From Sphaerisporangium corydalis (GTDB taxonomy: Bacteria; Actinomycetota; Actinomycetes; Streptosporangiales; Streptosporangiaceae): a stretch of DNA of 64,000 bases. The translations under genes were made by a program, and so were the position numbers. The stretch is from NCBI RefSeq assembly GCF_025506355.1, contig NZ_JANZYP010000024.1, positions 1-64,000 of the forward strand, written 5' to 3'. Position 1 is the stretch's first letter; each line of letters opens with the position of its first letter. Below the pieces are notes generated by a model. It saw only the letters and a program-made list of their open reading frames with translations, had not been told where the DNA came from and searched no databases. Of the stretch, positions 11,395 through 21,198 are shown piece by piece.

Positions 11395-12375
11395 GTGACC
11401 CTCGTCGTCCTCACCACCTCGCCCAGGGTGGCCCCCGGCCTGCTGAGCGGGCGGGCGTGGTCGGTCCTCGGCTCCGGCCGGGTGCTGACCGGCTCCGCCG
11501 ACCACCCCCTGTTGCCGTACCTGGCGGACGAGGGGATCCCGGTCGAGGTGGTGGCGCCCGATCCCGGCGCGCTGGCGCGCGAGGGCCGCGACGGCACGCT
11601 CGTCTGGCTCGCCGCCCTGAACGGCGACGAGCCGCTCATGCGCGCCGTCGGCCGCGCCGCGCTCGCCATGGAGGACCCCCCGGTCATCGAGCTGGTCCCC
11701 GGCTCCTACGACCTGCCGGGCGCGCGCCTGCTCGACCTGGTGACCGTCATGGACCGGCTGCGCCGCGACTGCCCGTGGGACGCCAGGCAGACCCACGCGT
11801 CGCTCGTGCCCTACCTGCTGGAGGAGTCCTACGAGGTCCTGGAGACCATCGAGGACGGCGACCACGCCGCCCTGCGTGAGGAACTGGGCGACCTGCTGCT
11901 CCAGGTGGTGTTCCACGCCCGCCTGGCCCAGGAGCGCGCGCCCGAGGACGGCGGCTTCGACGTGGACGACGTCGCGGGCGGCATCGTCGACAAGCTGGTC
12001 CGCCGCCATCCCCACGTGTTCGCCGAGACCGTGGTGAGCGGGGCCGAAGAGGTCAGCGACAACTGGGACACGATCAAGGCGGCCGAGCGGGCGGAGAAGG
12101 GCTGGGAGTCGCTGCTCGACGGCGTCCCGATGGGCCAGCCCGCGCTCTCCCTCACCCACGGTCTCCAGGGCCGCGCCGAGCGGGCCGGGGTCCCCGAATC
12201 CCTGTCCCGGGCCGTCGGCCAGGGCATCGGGCGCGAGCTGTTCGACCTCGTACGACGGGCCCGCGCGGCCGGGATCGACCCCGAGGCCGAGCTACGCGCC
12301 GCCGCCCGCGCCTACCGCGAACGCGTCCGCACCTGGGAGCGTTCCGGCCGCGAGGCCGCAACGGGGGAGCGGTAG
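11395..12375 (+). CDS. mazG: Nucleoside triphosphate pyrophosphohydrolase MazG
   Basis: The 326-residue protein has one all-alpha MazG domain at about residues 112-225. The metal-binding motifs are EESYE at 143-147 and EELGD at 162-166, giving the EExxE...ExxD signature. It hydrolyses NTPs to NMP and pyrophosphate and may clear damaged nucleotides or modulate stringent-response nucleotides. The first 110 residues form an actinobacterial N-terminal extension without a clear motif. The start is GTG at 11395, one base after the stop of the preceding lipoprotein gene, which supports an operon. The position just upstream of eno is typical of actinomycetes. Confidence 0.93.
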   Translation: MTLVVLTTSPRVAPGLLSGRAWSVLGSGRVLTGSADHPLLPYLADEGIPVEVVAPDPGALAREGRDGTLVWLAALNGDEPLMRAVGRAALAMEDPPVIELVPGSYDLPGARLLDLVTVMDRLRRDCPWDARQTHASLVPYLLEESYEVLETIEDGDHAALREELGDLLLQVVFHARLAQERAPEDGGFDVDDVAGGIVDKLVRRHPHVFAETVVSGAEEVSDNWDTIKAAERAEKGWESLLDGVPMGQPALSLTHGLQGRAERAGVPESLSRAVGQGIGRELFDLVRRARAAGIDPEAELRAAARAYRERVRTWERSGREAATGER

Positions 12376-12489
12376 CCGTGGCGGCCGGCGGGGCCCGATA
12401 GGCTCAGCAGGCAAACCGTCCGCAACCGCATCGCGCACGACGGCGCGGTGGCCGGGTTCCGGGGGCCCTCCCCGGGTTGACCGATCTAG

Positions 12490-13776
<1,287 letters not shown>

Positions 13777-13782
13777 TTTTCT

Positions 13783-13819
13783 CCGTACGGCTTGCGCCAT
13801 TTGCGCGTAAGCCGTACGG
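13783..13819. terminator. Hairpin between eno and ftsB-like gene
   Basis: CCGTACGGCTT at 13783-13793 is the exact reverse complement of AAGCCGTACGG at 13809-13819, and GCGC pairs extend the stem inward. It sits seven bases after the eno stop codon. The stem sequence resembles that of the hairpin after ndh. Confidence 0.7.
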
Positions 13820-13832
13820 ACCTGGGGGGATC

Positions 13833-14249
13833 ATGAAGAAACGACCGCAGCTCACCGGCCGGGCCGCGATCCTCGCGGTCGTCGTGTGCGCGATCGCCAT
13901 GAGCCTCGCGTACCCCGTGCGCGAGTACGTGGCGCAGCGTCGCCAGATCGCCCAGCTTGAGAAGCAGGAGGCGCAGGCGCTCAAGGACCTCCAGGCGCTC
14001 GGCGAGCGCAGCAAGCGGCTCGACGACCCCGCCTACATCAGGCAGCAGGTCAGGTCCCGGCTGCACTACTGCGGCGTCGGCGAGGAGTGCCTCGTCCTGC
14101 TCGACGCGGCCAAGAAGGCCAAGCAGCCCAAGGCCGGCTCGCCGCCCGCCGAGCGGGCGCCGTGGTACCAGACGCTGTGGGAGTCGGTCGAGGCGGCCGA
14201 CCGGGGCACCGGCCGCCGCGTCGAGATGGGCCGCACGCCCGCGCCGTAG
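13833..14249 (+). CDS. FtsB/DivIC-family septum formation protein
   Basis: The 138-residue protein has a short basic N terminus, one transmembrane helix at about residues 12-30, and an extracytoplasmic coiled coil (VAQRRQIAQLEKQEAQALKDL). The segment DPAYIRQQVRSRLHYCGVGE is typical of actinobacterial DivIC/FtsB-like proteins of the divisome. Together with FtsL and FtsQ such proteins hold the septal machinery. Its place directly after eno is conserved in actinomycetes. A good start is ATG at 13833 after GGGGGG. The last codons and the stop are part of a tandem repeat that continues downstream. Confidence 0.88.
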   Translation: MKKRPQLTGRAAILAVVVCAIAMSLAYPVREYVAQRRQIAQLEKQEAQALKDLQALGERSKRLDDPAYIRQQVRSRLHYCGVGEECLVLLDAAKKAKQPKAGSPPAERAPWYQTLWESVEAADRGTGRRVEMGRTPAP

Positions 14250-14367
14250 CGCTCGCCGGGGTGGGCCGCACGCCCGTAGTGTTCGGCGAGGTGAGCCGTG
14301 CGCGCCGTAGTGTTCGGCGAGGCAGGTCGCACGCGCGCGCCGTAGTGTTCAGCGAGGCGGGCCCGGC
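14228..14367. repeat. Imperfect 30-35 bp tandem repeat over the ftsB-like 3' end
   Basis: The block ending in CGTAG recurs four times, with GTAG at 14246, 14276, 14307 and 14342, so the period is 30, 31 and 35. The first copy includes the last codons and the TAG stop of the ftsB-like gene. Later copies contain TAGTGTTCGGCGAGG. The array ends 30 bases before the DUF501 gene start. Confidence 0.75.
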
Positions 14368-14395
14368 CCGTGACGTACTTTCCTGGGAGTGGACG

Positions 14396-14968
14396 ATGGT
14401 GGATCCGGCCGACGCGGCCGCGGTGGAACGGCAGCTCGGCCGGCCGCCCAGGGGACTGCGGGCGGTGGCCCACCGGTGCCCCTGCGGGCTGCCCGACGTC
14501 GTCGAGACCGCCCCGAGGCTGGCCGACGGCTCGCCGTTCCCGACCCTGTACTACCTGACGTGCCCGAGGGCGGCCTCGGCCATCGGCACGCTGGAGTCCT
14601 CCGGGCTGATGAAGCGGATGCAGGCCCGGCTGGCGGAGGACGCCGAGCTGGCCTCGGCGTACGCCCGGGCCCACGACGACTACGTCGAGCGGCGGGACAA
14701 GGTCGCCTCCGAGGACGGGCTGGAGCCGCTGCCCCGGGACATGCAGAGCGCGGGCGGCATGCCCGGCCGGGTGAAGTGCCTGCACGCGCTGGTGGGCCAC
14801 GAGCTGGCCGTACCGGGCGCCAACCCCTTCGGCCGCGAGGCACTCGCCGCCCTGCCCGACTGGTGGGCCGACGGCCCCTGCGTGGACGCCTCCGGGGACT
14901 CGGCGGACGGCCCGGCGACGAGCCCGGCGGAGAACGTGGTCGAGGGTTCGGCGGGGGAGGGGGCATGA
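14396..14968 (+). CDS. DUF501 protein
   Basis: The 190-residue protein matches the DUF501 family found across actinobacteria. It has the conserved segments QLGRPPRGLRAVAHRCPCG, GSPFPTLYYLTCPR, and a later GGMPGRVKCLHALVGHELA. The cysteines in CPCG and VKC, with His in LHALVGHELA, could bind a metal. Function is unknown. The start is ATG at 14396, with GGGAG upstream. Its stop TGA overlaps the ATG of the ppx gene (ATGA), so the two are translationally coupled, an arrangement conserved in actinomycetes. Confidence 0.92.
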   Translation: MVDPADAAAVERQLGRPPRGLRAVAHRCPCGLPDVVETAPRLADGSPFPTLYYLTCPRAASAIGTLESSGLMKRMQARLAEDAELASAYARAHDDYVERRDKVASEDGLEPLPRDMQSAGGMPGRVKCLHALVGHELAVPGANPFGREALAALPDWWADGPCVDASGDSADGPATSPAENVVEGSAGEGA

Positions 14969-15876
14969 CGCGGGTGGCGGCCGTCGACTGCGGGACGAAC
15001 TCCGTCCGCCTCCTCATCGCCGACATATCCGGAGACGAGCTGTCCGACGTCGAGCGGCGGATGCGCATCGTCCGGCTCGGCGCCGGAGTGGACAGGACCG
15101 GGCGCCTCGCGCCCGAGGCGCTGGACCGCACCTTCACCGCGATGCGCGAGTACGCCGGGCTGATCAAGGAGCACGGCGCCTCGCGGGTGCGCGTCGTGGC
15201 CACCAGCGCCACCCGGGACGCCGCCAACCGTGGCGACTTCACCGACGGCGTCCGGGAGATCTTCGGCGTGGAGCCCGAGGTGATCACCGGCTCCGAGGAG
15301 GCCCACCTGTCGTTCACCGGCGCCACCATGGGCCTCACCGGGTTCGAGCTTCCCGTCCTGGTCGTCGACATCGGCGGCGGGTCCACCGAGTTCGTGATCG
15401 GCTCGGCCGGCGTGGACAGCGCGATCTCCGTCGACATCGGCTGCGTGCGCCTGACCGAGCGCCACCTCTCGTCCGGTGCGACCCCGGAGGCCGTGGCGGC
15501 GGCGGTCGCCGACATCGACGCGGCCCTGGACCGCGTGGCGGCCGCGGTGCCGGTGGCCCGTGCGCGCGCGCTGATCGGCCTGGCCGGCTCGGTCACCACG
15601 GTCGCGGGCATCAGCCTCGGCCTGACCGGCTACGACCCCAGGCGGACCCACGGCGCGCGGATCCCGGCCGCGCGGGTCCGTGAGGTGTCGGAGCGGTTGC
15701 TCGCCATGACCCACGACGAGCGGGCGGCGATCCCGGTCATGCACCCCGGCCGCGTGGACGTGATCGGCGCGGGTGCCCTCATCCTGGACCGCCTGGTCGG
15801 CCGGTTCGGCTTCGCCGAGGTGATCGTCAGCGAGCACGACATCCTCGACGGCATCGCCCGCGGCCTGACCCCCTGA
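14965..15876 (+). CDS. ppx: Ppx/GppA-family phosphatase
   Basis: The 303-residue protein belongs to the ASKHA exopolyphosphatase/guanosine pentaphosphatase family. It shows the N-terminal phosphate loop [13 protein letters not shown] at 8-20, the second phosphate motif DIGGGSTEF near 135-143, and the late glycine-rich GLAGSVTT. It is the short, two-domain actinobacterial form, without the C-terminal HD-like domain of E. coli Ppx. It may degrade polyphosphate or pppGpp; the two roles cannot be separated here. The four-base overlap with the DUF501 gene implies coupled translation. A short 18-bp tandem repeat follows the stop. Confidence 0.92.
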   Translation: MTRVAAVDCGTNSVRLLIADISGDELSDVERRMRIVRLGAGVDRTGRLAPEALDRTFTAMREYAGLIKEHGASRVRVVATSATRDAANRGDFTDGVREIFGVEPEVITGSEEAHLSFTGATMGLTGFELPVLVVDIGGGSTEFVIGSAGVDSAISVDIGCVRLTERHLSSGATPEAVAAAVADIDAALDRVAAAVPVARARALIGLAGSVTTVAGISLGLTGYDPRRTHGARIPAARVREVSERLLAMTHDERAAIPVMHPGRVDVIGAGALILDRLVGRFGFAEVIVSEHDILDGIARGLTP

Positions 15877-15886
15877 CCTTCCGGCC

Positions 15887-15960
15887 CTCGAACGGGCCCG
15901 ACCTCTCGAACCGGCCCGACCTCATCGGCCCGACCCGGCCTCTCGGACCGGCCCGGCCCG
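15887..15960. repeat. 18-bp tandem repeat downstream of ppx
   Basis: CTCGAACGGGCCCGACCT at 15887-15904 is followed immediately by a copy with one change at 15905-15922. Two more degenerate copies reach about 15960. The array starts ten bases after the ppx stop codon. Confidence 0.7.
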
Positions 15961-16013
15961 TGAGCGACGGTCGCCGGTCCGGGCATCGGGCGCGGGCTGG
16001 CACGATCGGAGCC

Positions 16014-16808
16014 ATGAGCTTCGTTCCCCCAGGCAGCGGATGGCCGGACGACCCCGCCGGCCCGGACACCCCGGTGGCGGCCACCCCCGAGCAGGTGCGC
16101 GAGCTGGCCGGGTCCAGCGACGGCCTCGGCGAGCTCACCGCGCGGCAGTCGGTGTGCCGGGCGTGCCCCCGCCTGGTGGAGTGGCGCGAGGAGGTCGCCG
16201 ACGTCAAGCGGCGCGCCTACGCGGGCGAGACGTACTGGGGCCGGCCCATCGCCGGCTGGGGCGACGAGAAGCCGCGCGTCCTGCTCGTCGGGCTGGCCCC
16301 GGCGGCGCACGGCGGCAACCGCACCGGCCGGGTGTTCACCGGGGACCGCAGCGGCGACTGGCTGTTCGCCTCGCTGCACCGCACCGGGCTGGCCGCCCTG
16401 CCGACCAGCACCCACGCGGGCGACGGGCAGCGGCTGATCGGCGCCCGCGTGGTCGCCGCGGTCCGCTGCGCGCCGCCCGCCAACAAGCCGGCCGTCGAGG
16501 AGCGCGCCGCGTGCTTCCCCTGGCTGGTCAGGGAGCTGGAGCTGGTCGCCGAGCCGGTCCGCGTCATCGTCGCCCTGGGCGGGTACGCCTGGCAGGCGGT
16601 CTGGCCGGCGCTGCGGGAGGCTGGCTACACCCTGCCGCGGGCCAGGCCGGCGTTCGGCCACGGCGCCGAAGCGGAGATCGCGTACGGCGCGGAGCCGGTC
16701 CGCCTGCTGGGCTGCTACCACCCGAGCCAGCAGAACACCTTCACCGGCCGGGTCACCGCGGACATGCTCGAAGCGATCTTCAGGCGTGCCGTCGAGCTGG
16801 CCGGATGA
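16014..16808 (+). CDS. Family 5 uracil-DNA glycosylase (UdgB-like)
   Basis: The 264-residue protein fits the iron-sulfur uracil-DNA glycosylase group. Four cysteines at 48, 51, 152 and 167 have the spacing expected for a 4Fe-4S cluster. Motif A is GLAPAAHG at 93-100, followed by [11 protein letters not shown]. Family 5 enzymes have Ala here instead of the catalytic Asp/Asn of other families. The second motif is HPSQQN near residue 236. It removes uracil and deaminated bases, including hypoxanthine in studied family 5 enzymes. The start is ATG at 16014; the frame is open further upstream, but that part overlaps the repeat-rich spacer. It lies between ppx and ndh. Confidence 0.9.
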   Translation: MSFVPPGSGWPDDPAGPDTPVAATPEQVRELAGSSDGLGELTARQSVCRACPRLVEWREEVADVKRRAYAGETYWGRPIAGWGDEKPRVLLVGLAPAAHGGNRTGRVFTGDRSGDWLFASLHRTGLAALPTSTHAGDGQRLIGARVVAAVRCAPPANKPAVEERAACFPWLVRELELVAEPVRVIVALGGYAWQAVWPALREAGYTLPRARPAFGHGAEAEIAYGAEPVRLLGCYHPSQQNTFTGRVTADMLEAIFRRAVELAG

Positions 16809-16925
16809 GCGCTCCCGGCGGGGAGTGAAGTACGTCACGTGCCGAAAAATTTCCGGTCTTCTGCCCGGAATCCAGGGAGTAAGTGTACGGATCCGGAAAG
16901 ATCTCCTGTTTTCCCCAATAAGTGA

Positions 16926-16955
16926 TTGGCGTCGGCGACCCATCTGGCGTAACCT
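16926..16955 (+). promoter_or_regulatory. Probable ndh promoter
   Basis: TTGGCG at 16926-16931 and TAACCT at 16950-16955 are separated by 18 bases, in a locally A/T-rich region. The -10 element overlaps the left edge of a Rex-type palindrome, as expected for a repressor-controlled promoter. Confidence 0.55.
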
Positions 16956-16973
16956 TGTGAATGGTTTCACAAG
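16954..16973. promoter_or_regulatory. Rex-type redox operator upstream of ndh
   Basis: CTTGTGAA at 16954-16961 and TTCACAAG at 16966-16973 form a perfect 8-bp inverted repeat around TGGT. This matches the known Rex site pattern TTGTGAA-N4-TTCACAA. Rex senses the NADH/NAD+ ratio and controls respiratory genes, ndh included, in Streptomyces. The site covers the transcription start region of ndh. Confidence 0.8.
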
Positions 16974-16998
16974 CGATACGCCACGAAGGGGCACCCAG

Positions 16999-18318
16999 GT
17001 GGACCACAAGGCCAAGCACATCCTCATCGTCGGCGGAGGGTACGTCGGTCTCTACACAGGACTCCGGCTCCAGCGCGCCCTGCGCCGCGAGCTCAAGTCC
17101 GGCAGCGTCCGGATCACGGTCATCGACCCGCAGTCCTACATGACCTACCAGCCCTTCCTTCCCGAGGCCGCGGCGGGCAACCTGTCCCCGCGTCATGTCG
17201 TCACGCCGCTGCGCCGGGTGCTGTCCAAGGTCCGCATCCGCAACGGCAAGGTCACCAAGGTCCACCACGCGAACAGGTCGGTGACGTTCGAGCCCAACGC
17301 GGGCCCGAGCGAGGAGATCGAGTACGACGTCATCGTCATGGCCGCCGGCTCCATCTCGCGCACCCTGCCCATCCCCGGGCTCGCGGACGCCGCCATCGGC
17401 TTCAAGTCCGTCGGCGAGGCCATCGCGCTGCGCAACCGCGTCCTCGCGCTCCTGGACCGGGCGGACTCGACCGACGACGAGGAGGTCCGCCGGCGGGCGC
17501 TCACCTTCGTCGTGGTCGGCGCCGGCTTCGCGGGCGTCGAGGCCCTGGCCGAGCTTGAGGACATGGCCCGGGACGCGGTGAAGTACTACGACAGGCTGAG
17601 CGAGAAGGACCTGCGCTGGGTGCTCGTGGAGGCCAGCGACCGCATCCTGCCCGAGGTCGGCCCCGAGATGGGCCGGTGGACCCTTGAGGAACTGCGCGAG
17701 CGGGGCATCGAGGTGAAGATGAAGACCCTGCTGAAGTCCTGCGAGGGCGGCCATGTGGTGCTCTCGGACGGCGACGCCTTCGAGTCGGCGACGATCGTGT
17801 GGACCGCCGGGGTCAAGCCCAGCCCGGTGGTGAACGCCGGGGACCTGCCCCTGGACGAGCGCGGCCGGATCATGACCACGACCAAGCTGACCGTCTCCGG
17901 CACCAACGGCGCCTTCGCGGCGGGCGACGTCGCGGGCGTGCCCGACGTGACCAACCCCGGTCAGTACTGCGCGCCGAACGCCCAGCACGCCGTGCGGCAG
18001 GCCAAGGTCCTCGCGGACAACATCGTCCGCCACCTCCAGGACCGCCCGCTGCGGGAGTACCGGCACAAGTACGCCGGGTCGGTCGCGGGCCTCGGCCTCC
18101 ACAAGGGCGTGGCCAACGTTTACGGGGTCAAGCTTCACGGATTGCCTGCGTGGTTCATGCACCGCACGTACCATCTGTCCCGGGTGCCGACCGTGAACCG
18201 TAAGGTCCGCGTGGTGGCCGACTGGACGCTCGCGCTCTTCTTCAAGCGGGAGACCGTCTCACTCGGTGAGATCGAGTCCCCCCGCGACGACTTCAGGGCC
18301 GCGGCAGCCACAGGCTGA
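16999..18318 (+). CDS. ndh: Type II NADH dehydrogenase
   Basis: The 439-residue flavoprotein has an N-terminal FAD-binding Rossmann motif (VGGGYVGLYTG at 11-21), a second NAD(P)H-binding Rossmann motif near 170 (VVGAGFAGVEALAEL), and the FAD-contact segment FAAGDVAGV near 308. The C terminus carries an amphipathic stretch (VVADWTLALFFKRE) of the kind that attaches NDH-2 to the inner membrane. It transfers electrons from NADH to menaquinone without pumping protons. The start is GTG at 16999 with GAAGGGG about eight bases upstream; a longer frame to 16786 includes the promoter and is rejected. The Rex-type operator in the promoter predicts induction at high NADH. A strong hairpin follows. Confidence 0.93.
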   Translation: MDHKAKHILIVGGGYVGLYTGLRLQRALRRELKSGSVRITVIDPQSYMTYQPFLPEAAAGNLSPRHVVTPLRRVLSKVRIRNGKVTKVHHANRSVTFEPNAGPSEEIEYDVIVMAAGSISRTLPIPGLADAAIGFKSVGEAIALRNRVLALLDRADSTDDEEVRRRALTFVVVGAGFAGVEALAELEDMARDAVKYYDRLSEKDLRWVLVEASDRILPEVGPEMGRWTLEELRERGIEVKMKTLLKSCEGGHVVLSDGDAFESATIVWTAGVKPSPVVNAGDLPLDERGRIMTTTKLTVSGTNGAFAAGDVAGVPDVTNPGQYCAPNAQHAVRQAKVLADNIVRHLQDRPLREYRHKYAGSVAGLGLHKGVANVYGVKLHGLPAWFMHRTYHLSRVPTVNRKVRVVADWTLALFFKRETVSLGEIESPRDDFRAAAATG

Positions 18319-18327
18319 CTGCTTCCG

Positions 18328-18370
18328 GTACGGCTCGCGCCGCAATGTCTGGGGCGCGAGCCGTACTGTT
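18328..18370 (+). terminator. Terminator after ndh
   Basis: GTACGGCTCGCGCC at 18328-18341 pairs perfectly with its reverse complement at 18353-18366 over an 11-base loop and is followed by TGTT. It starts ten bases after the ndh stop. Confidence 0.8.
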
Positions 18371-18549
18371 CTCTGTAGGCATAACAGAGATGGCGTGGTG
18401 AAATTGGGCTACTTGAGCGGTCTGTTGTTCATTGCCCGAGTCACGGGGGCGCGTGACGTATACCGTTATCTTGCGCACTACGGAAGGAAGAGCAGAGACG
18501 TGGGCTCTGACCCGTTACGCAAGTGTGGTCCGTTACGTATGATTACGGC

Positions 18550-18622
18550 GCCCCCGTAGCCCAATGGCAGAGGCAAACCCCTTAAAAGGGTTCCAGTGTG
18601 GGTTCGAGTCCCACCGGGGGCA
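18550..18622 (+). tRNA. tRNA with UAA anticodon (Leu by anticodon), class I shape
   Basis: A complete 73-nt cloverleaf is present. The acceptor stem is GCCCCCG with CGGGGGC, and the discriminator is A. The D arm is GCC/GGC with loop GG. The anticodon stem is AACCC/GGGTT with loop CTTAAAA, so the anticodon is TAA at 18583-18585. The variable loop is five nucleotides, and the T arm is GTGGG-TTCGAGT-CCCAC. CCA is not encoded (CCC follows). A UAA anticodon reads UUA, a leucine codon. Bacterial tRNA-Leu normally has a long variable arm, so this short form is unusual, and its charging specificity is uncertain. It is the only tRNA gene I see in the window. Confidence 0.85.
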
Positions 18623-18729
18623 CCCGGCCGACTATATGAAACGACCCGCTGGCAGTAACGCACTCCCGCGCCTATATCCTTGTCGGTTTGCCGCCGGTCG
18701 CGTGCGTTTATCGCGAGGGTCCAAACCGG

Positions 18730-19593
18730 TCAAACCCCCGGCCGTTCCTCGGCCGGTGGTGAATCGTTACCATCCTGTGCCGTTTCCCGGCGGCGTTCAT
18801 CCGGCCGTCCCGCGCCCTCCGCGCCCCGCTCCCCGGCCTGGGCCGTCAGGATGGCCGCCGTGGCCTGGTCGGCGGGCAGGAAGGCCTCCAGCTTCAGCTC
18901 CGACAGCGTGACGTCCACGGCCGTGGCGAAGGTCGTGACCGTGGTGACGAGCCGCAGCTCGCCGCGCTCGGAGGCCAGCCGCAGCGGGACCGCGAAGCCC
19001 AGATGGCCAGGACCCACGGGCGAGGGCGGCGCGTACGACCGCAGCTCGGCGTGCAGGTCCGCCAGCCGGCCGCCGGGGTCGCGCAGGGAGTCCTGGTGCA
19101 GGCGCTCGACGATGTGCCCGGCCCATTCGGCGAAGTTGCGGATCCGGGGCGCCATGCCCCGGGGGTGCAGGGCCACGCGGTAGGCGTTCACCGGGGGCGC
19201 CAGCAGTTCGGGGGCCACTCCCTCGCAGAGCACCTCGAAGGCCGCGTTGGCGGCCACCAGGAAGCCGTACCGGTCGACGACGATCGCCGGGTAGGGCAGG
19301 TGGCCGTCCAGAATGTGGTCCAGCGCCGCGCGCACCGGCGCCAGGGCGGGATCCTCCAGGCTCGTCTCCGGGTACACCGGCGCGTACCCCGCCGCCAGCA
19401 GCAGCCCGTTGCGCTCGCGCAGCGGCAGCTCCAGCGACTCCGCCAGCCGCACGACCATGGAGCGCCCCGGCGCCGACCGGCCGCTCTCCATGAAGCTGAT
19501 GTGCCGCTGGGTGGTGCCCGCGCGGATGGCGAGGTCGAGCTGGCTGAGATGGTGCCGGGTCCTGCGTTCACGCAGGGCCTGAGGGAAGTCCAC
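18730..19593 (-). CDS. XRE-family regulator with MmyB-like ligand-binding domain
   Basis: The 287-residue protein begins with a helix-turn-helix (about residues 5-60, RRTRHHLSQLDLAIRAGTTQRHISFMESGRS is split over this span). A C-terminal MmyB-type domain follows (VVDRYGFLVAANAAFEVLCEG, NFAEWAGHIVERLHQD), which in relatives binds a fatty-acid-like ligand. Such regulators usually control the oxidoreductase gene next to them. Here a divergent LLM-class oxidoreductase starts at 19682, with an 88-bp shared promoter region. The start is GTG at 19593; a longer open frame upstream runs antisense through the neighbour gene. The last 40 residues are a charged, probably disordered tail. Confidence 0.85.
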   Translation of the reverse strand: MDFPQALRERRTRHHLSQLDLAIRAGTTQRHISFMESGRSAPGRSMVVRLAESLELPLRERNGLLLAAGYAPVYPETSLEDPALAPVRAALDHILDGHLPYPAIVVDRYGFLVAANAAFEVLCEGVAPELLAPPVNAYRVALHPRGMAPRIRNFAEWAGHIVERLHQDSLRDPGGRLADLHAELRSYAPPSPVGPGHLGFAVPLRLASERGELRLVTTVTTFATAVDVTLSELKLEAFLPADQATAAILTAQAGERGAEGAGRPDERRRETAQDGNDSPPAEERPGV

Positions 19594-19681
19594 CCACCCA
19601 GTTGTAGCCCCTGCCGGCGACGCCCGGCGATTCCGTGCGGGGAATTGCCACCATTCACCGGCGGCACGCACGCTTCGCCCC

Positions 19682-20650
19682 ATGGATGATGAGATTCGCC
19701 TGGGAGTCATGCTCCCCACCGGACGGGACCAGTGGGGCGTGGGCACCGACCCCCGCCGCCTGCTCGGCTTCGCGACCCGGGCCGAGGAGCTCGGCTTCGA
19801 CTCCGTCTGGGTCAACGACTCCCTGCTCCTGCCGCGTATCGAGGCGCTGACCATGCTGGCCGCCGTGAGCTCGGTGACCGAGCGCGTGAGGCTCGGCACC
19901 GCCGCGCTGATGCCGGTGCTCCGCCGGCCCGTGCAGGCGGCCGAGGCCCTCGCCTCCCTGGACCTGCTGTCGGGCGGCCGGCTGACCGTGACCGTGGGCG
20001 CGGGCTTCCCCGGGCGGTTCGGCCGGCCGCTCCACGAGCTGTCGCAGGTGCCGTGGGAGGGGCGTTTCGCCCGCCTCGACGACACCGTCGCGCTCTGGCG
20101 CCACCTGTGGACGACCGAGGCCCCCGGCTCCTACCACGGCACGGTGCTGCGCTTCGACGACCTGCCACGCGGCACGGCGCCGTACCAGCCGGGGGGACCG
20201 CCCATCTGGCTCGGCGGCGCCTCTCCCTCGGCCCTGGCCCGTACGGGCCGGCTGTACGACGGCTGGCTGCCCTACCCGCCCGACCCCGCCGACTACCGGT
20301 CCGGCCTGGCCACCGTGCGCGAGGTGGCCGGAGAGGCGGGACGGGCGCCGGGGGCGGTCACCCCGGCGCTGTTCGCGACGATGCTGTTCACCGAGGACGC
20401 GGAGAGCGGGCGGCGCGCGCTGGACGCCTTCACCCAGGCGAACTACACCCTGCCCGTGGAGATCGCCGAGACCATCCAGACCATGGTCGCCGGGCCGTTC
20501 GCGCACGTGGCGGAGCACCTCGGCCGCTACGTCGCGGCCGGGACCAGGCACATCGTCTGCCGGATCGCCGCGCTGGACCTCGCCGCGCAACTGGACCAGC
20601 TCGAACAGGTCATCGAGCTCGGGAAATCGCTGAAAGCCGGGCGGCCGTGA
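19682..20650 (+). CDS. LLM-class flavin-dependent oxidoreductase
   Basis: The 322-residue protein has the luciferase-like TIM barrel of F420- or FMN-dependent LLM enzymes. Recognisable segments are RAEELGFDSVWVND, RVRLGTAALMPVLRRPVQAAEALASLD, the SGGRLTVTVGAG segment and PPIWLGGASPSALARTGR. The cofactor cannot be told apart by eye; F420 is common in such actinomycete proteins. It is divergent from an MmyB-type regulator, which probably controls it. The start is ATG at 19682 with no strong ribosome binding site, so a leaderless transcript is possible. Confidence 0.88.
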   Translation: MDDEIRLGVMLPTGRDQWGVGTDPRRLLGFATRAEELGFDSVWVNDSLLLPRIEALTMLAAVSSVTERVRLGTAALMPVLRRPVQAAEALASLDLLSGGRLTVTVGAGFPGRFGRPLHELSQVPWEGRFARLDDTVALWRHLWTTEAPGSYHGTVLRFDDLPRGTAPYQPGGPPIWLGGASPSALARTGRLYDGWLPYPPDPADYRSGLATVREVAGEAGRAPGAVTPALFATMLFTEDAESGRRALDAFTQANYTLPVEIAETIQTMVAGPFAHVAEHLGRYVAAGTRHIVCRIAALDLAAQLDQLEQVIELGKSLKAGRP

Positions 20651-21198
20651 ATGGCCGGGGCGGCGGCGAATCGTCCCGCCGCGACCGGGACGGGCCGGGC
20701 CCGAATCGGGGCGGCCTTTGGGTCCCCGGGGTGGCGCGTCTTCCGCCCAATCGGATAGTCGCATTCCCGGGAGCGCGCTATCGGATATGACTCCCCGTAA
20801 TTACGCGAAAACGATGGCCCTCCCAAGAAAGGGATTACTTCTCAGTATCCTCGTAAAAACCTCCTCGGATGGGGTTATCGGGCGCGACCTAACGCCCGTG
20901 CGGCCGGTTCCCGTCCGCGGGCCCGGCCCGGAGGCCCGGCGGCCCGGCCGGGGGGGTCACGCGCGCGGTGCCGGCCGCGCGCGGAGTGATCGAAACGCGA
21001 CCTGGGGGCCGGAACTCGGGTGTGCGCTCGCTCGTTGTATCCGTTGCCGTTGGATGTCGGCCCGCCCGTCGTCCAGCGGTGGAAAAACGGCAGGGGCCCT
21101 CCTGACCGCCGTAACGGATGCGAAGCTATGTGCTACAGGCGGAACCTCCTGTGAGGCTCGACCGAACAGGCTGATCGCAGGTCGCAGTGGAGGCAGTG
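20651..21198. other. 548-bp intergenic region before the Bax1-like gene
   Basis: No convincing gene is present. The region has an A/T-richer core around 20790-20890. TCGGATA is repeated at 20751-20757 and 20781-20787, 30 bases apart. Near its right end, short stems such as ACAGG/CCTGT could form in the leader of the following gene. A frame of 163 codons at 20718-21209 has unlike codon use and no recognisable features. Confidence 0.5.

Noticed and set aside
14228-14367. CRISPR-like array
   Set aside because: Spacing between repeat cores is too short and the intervening sequence is itself repeated; no cas genes are present. It is a tandem repeat.
18396-18559. Small ORF between ndh and the tRNA
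   Set aside because: Third-position GC is far lower than in real genes here, and it runs into the tRNA gene; no ribosome binding site.
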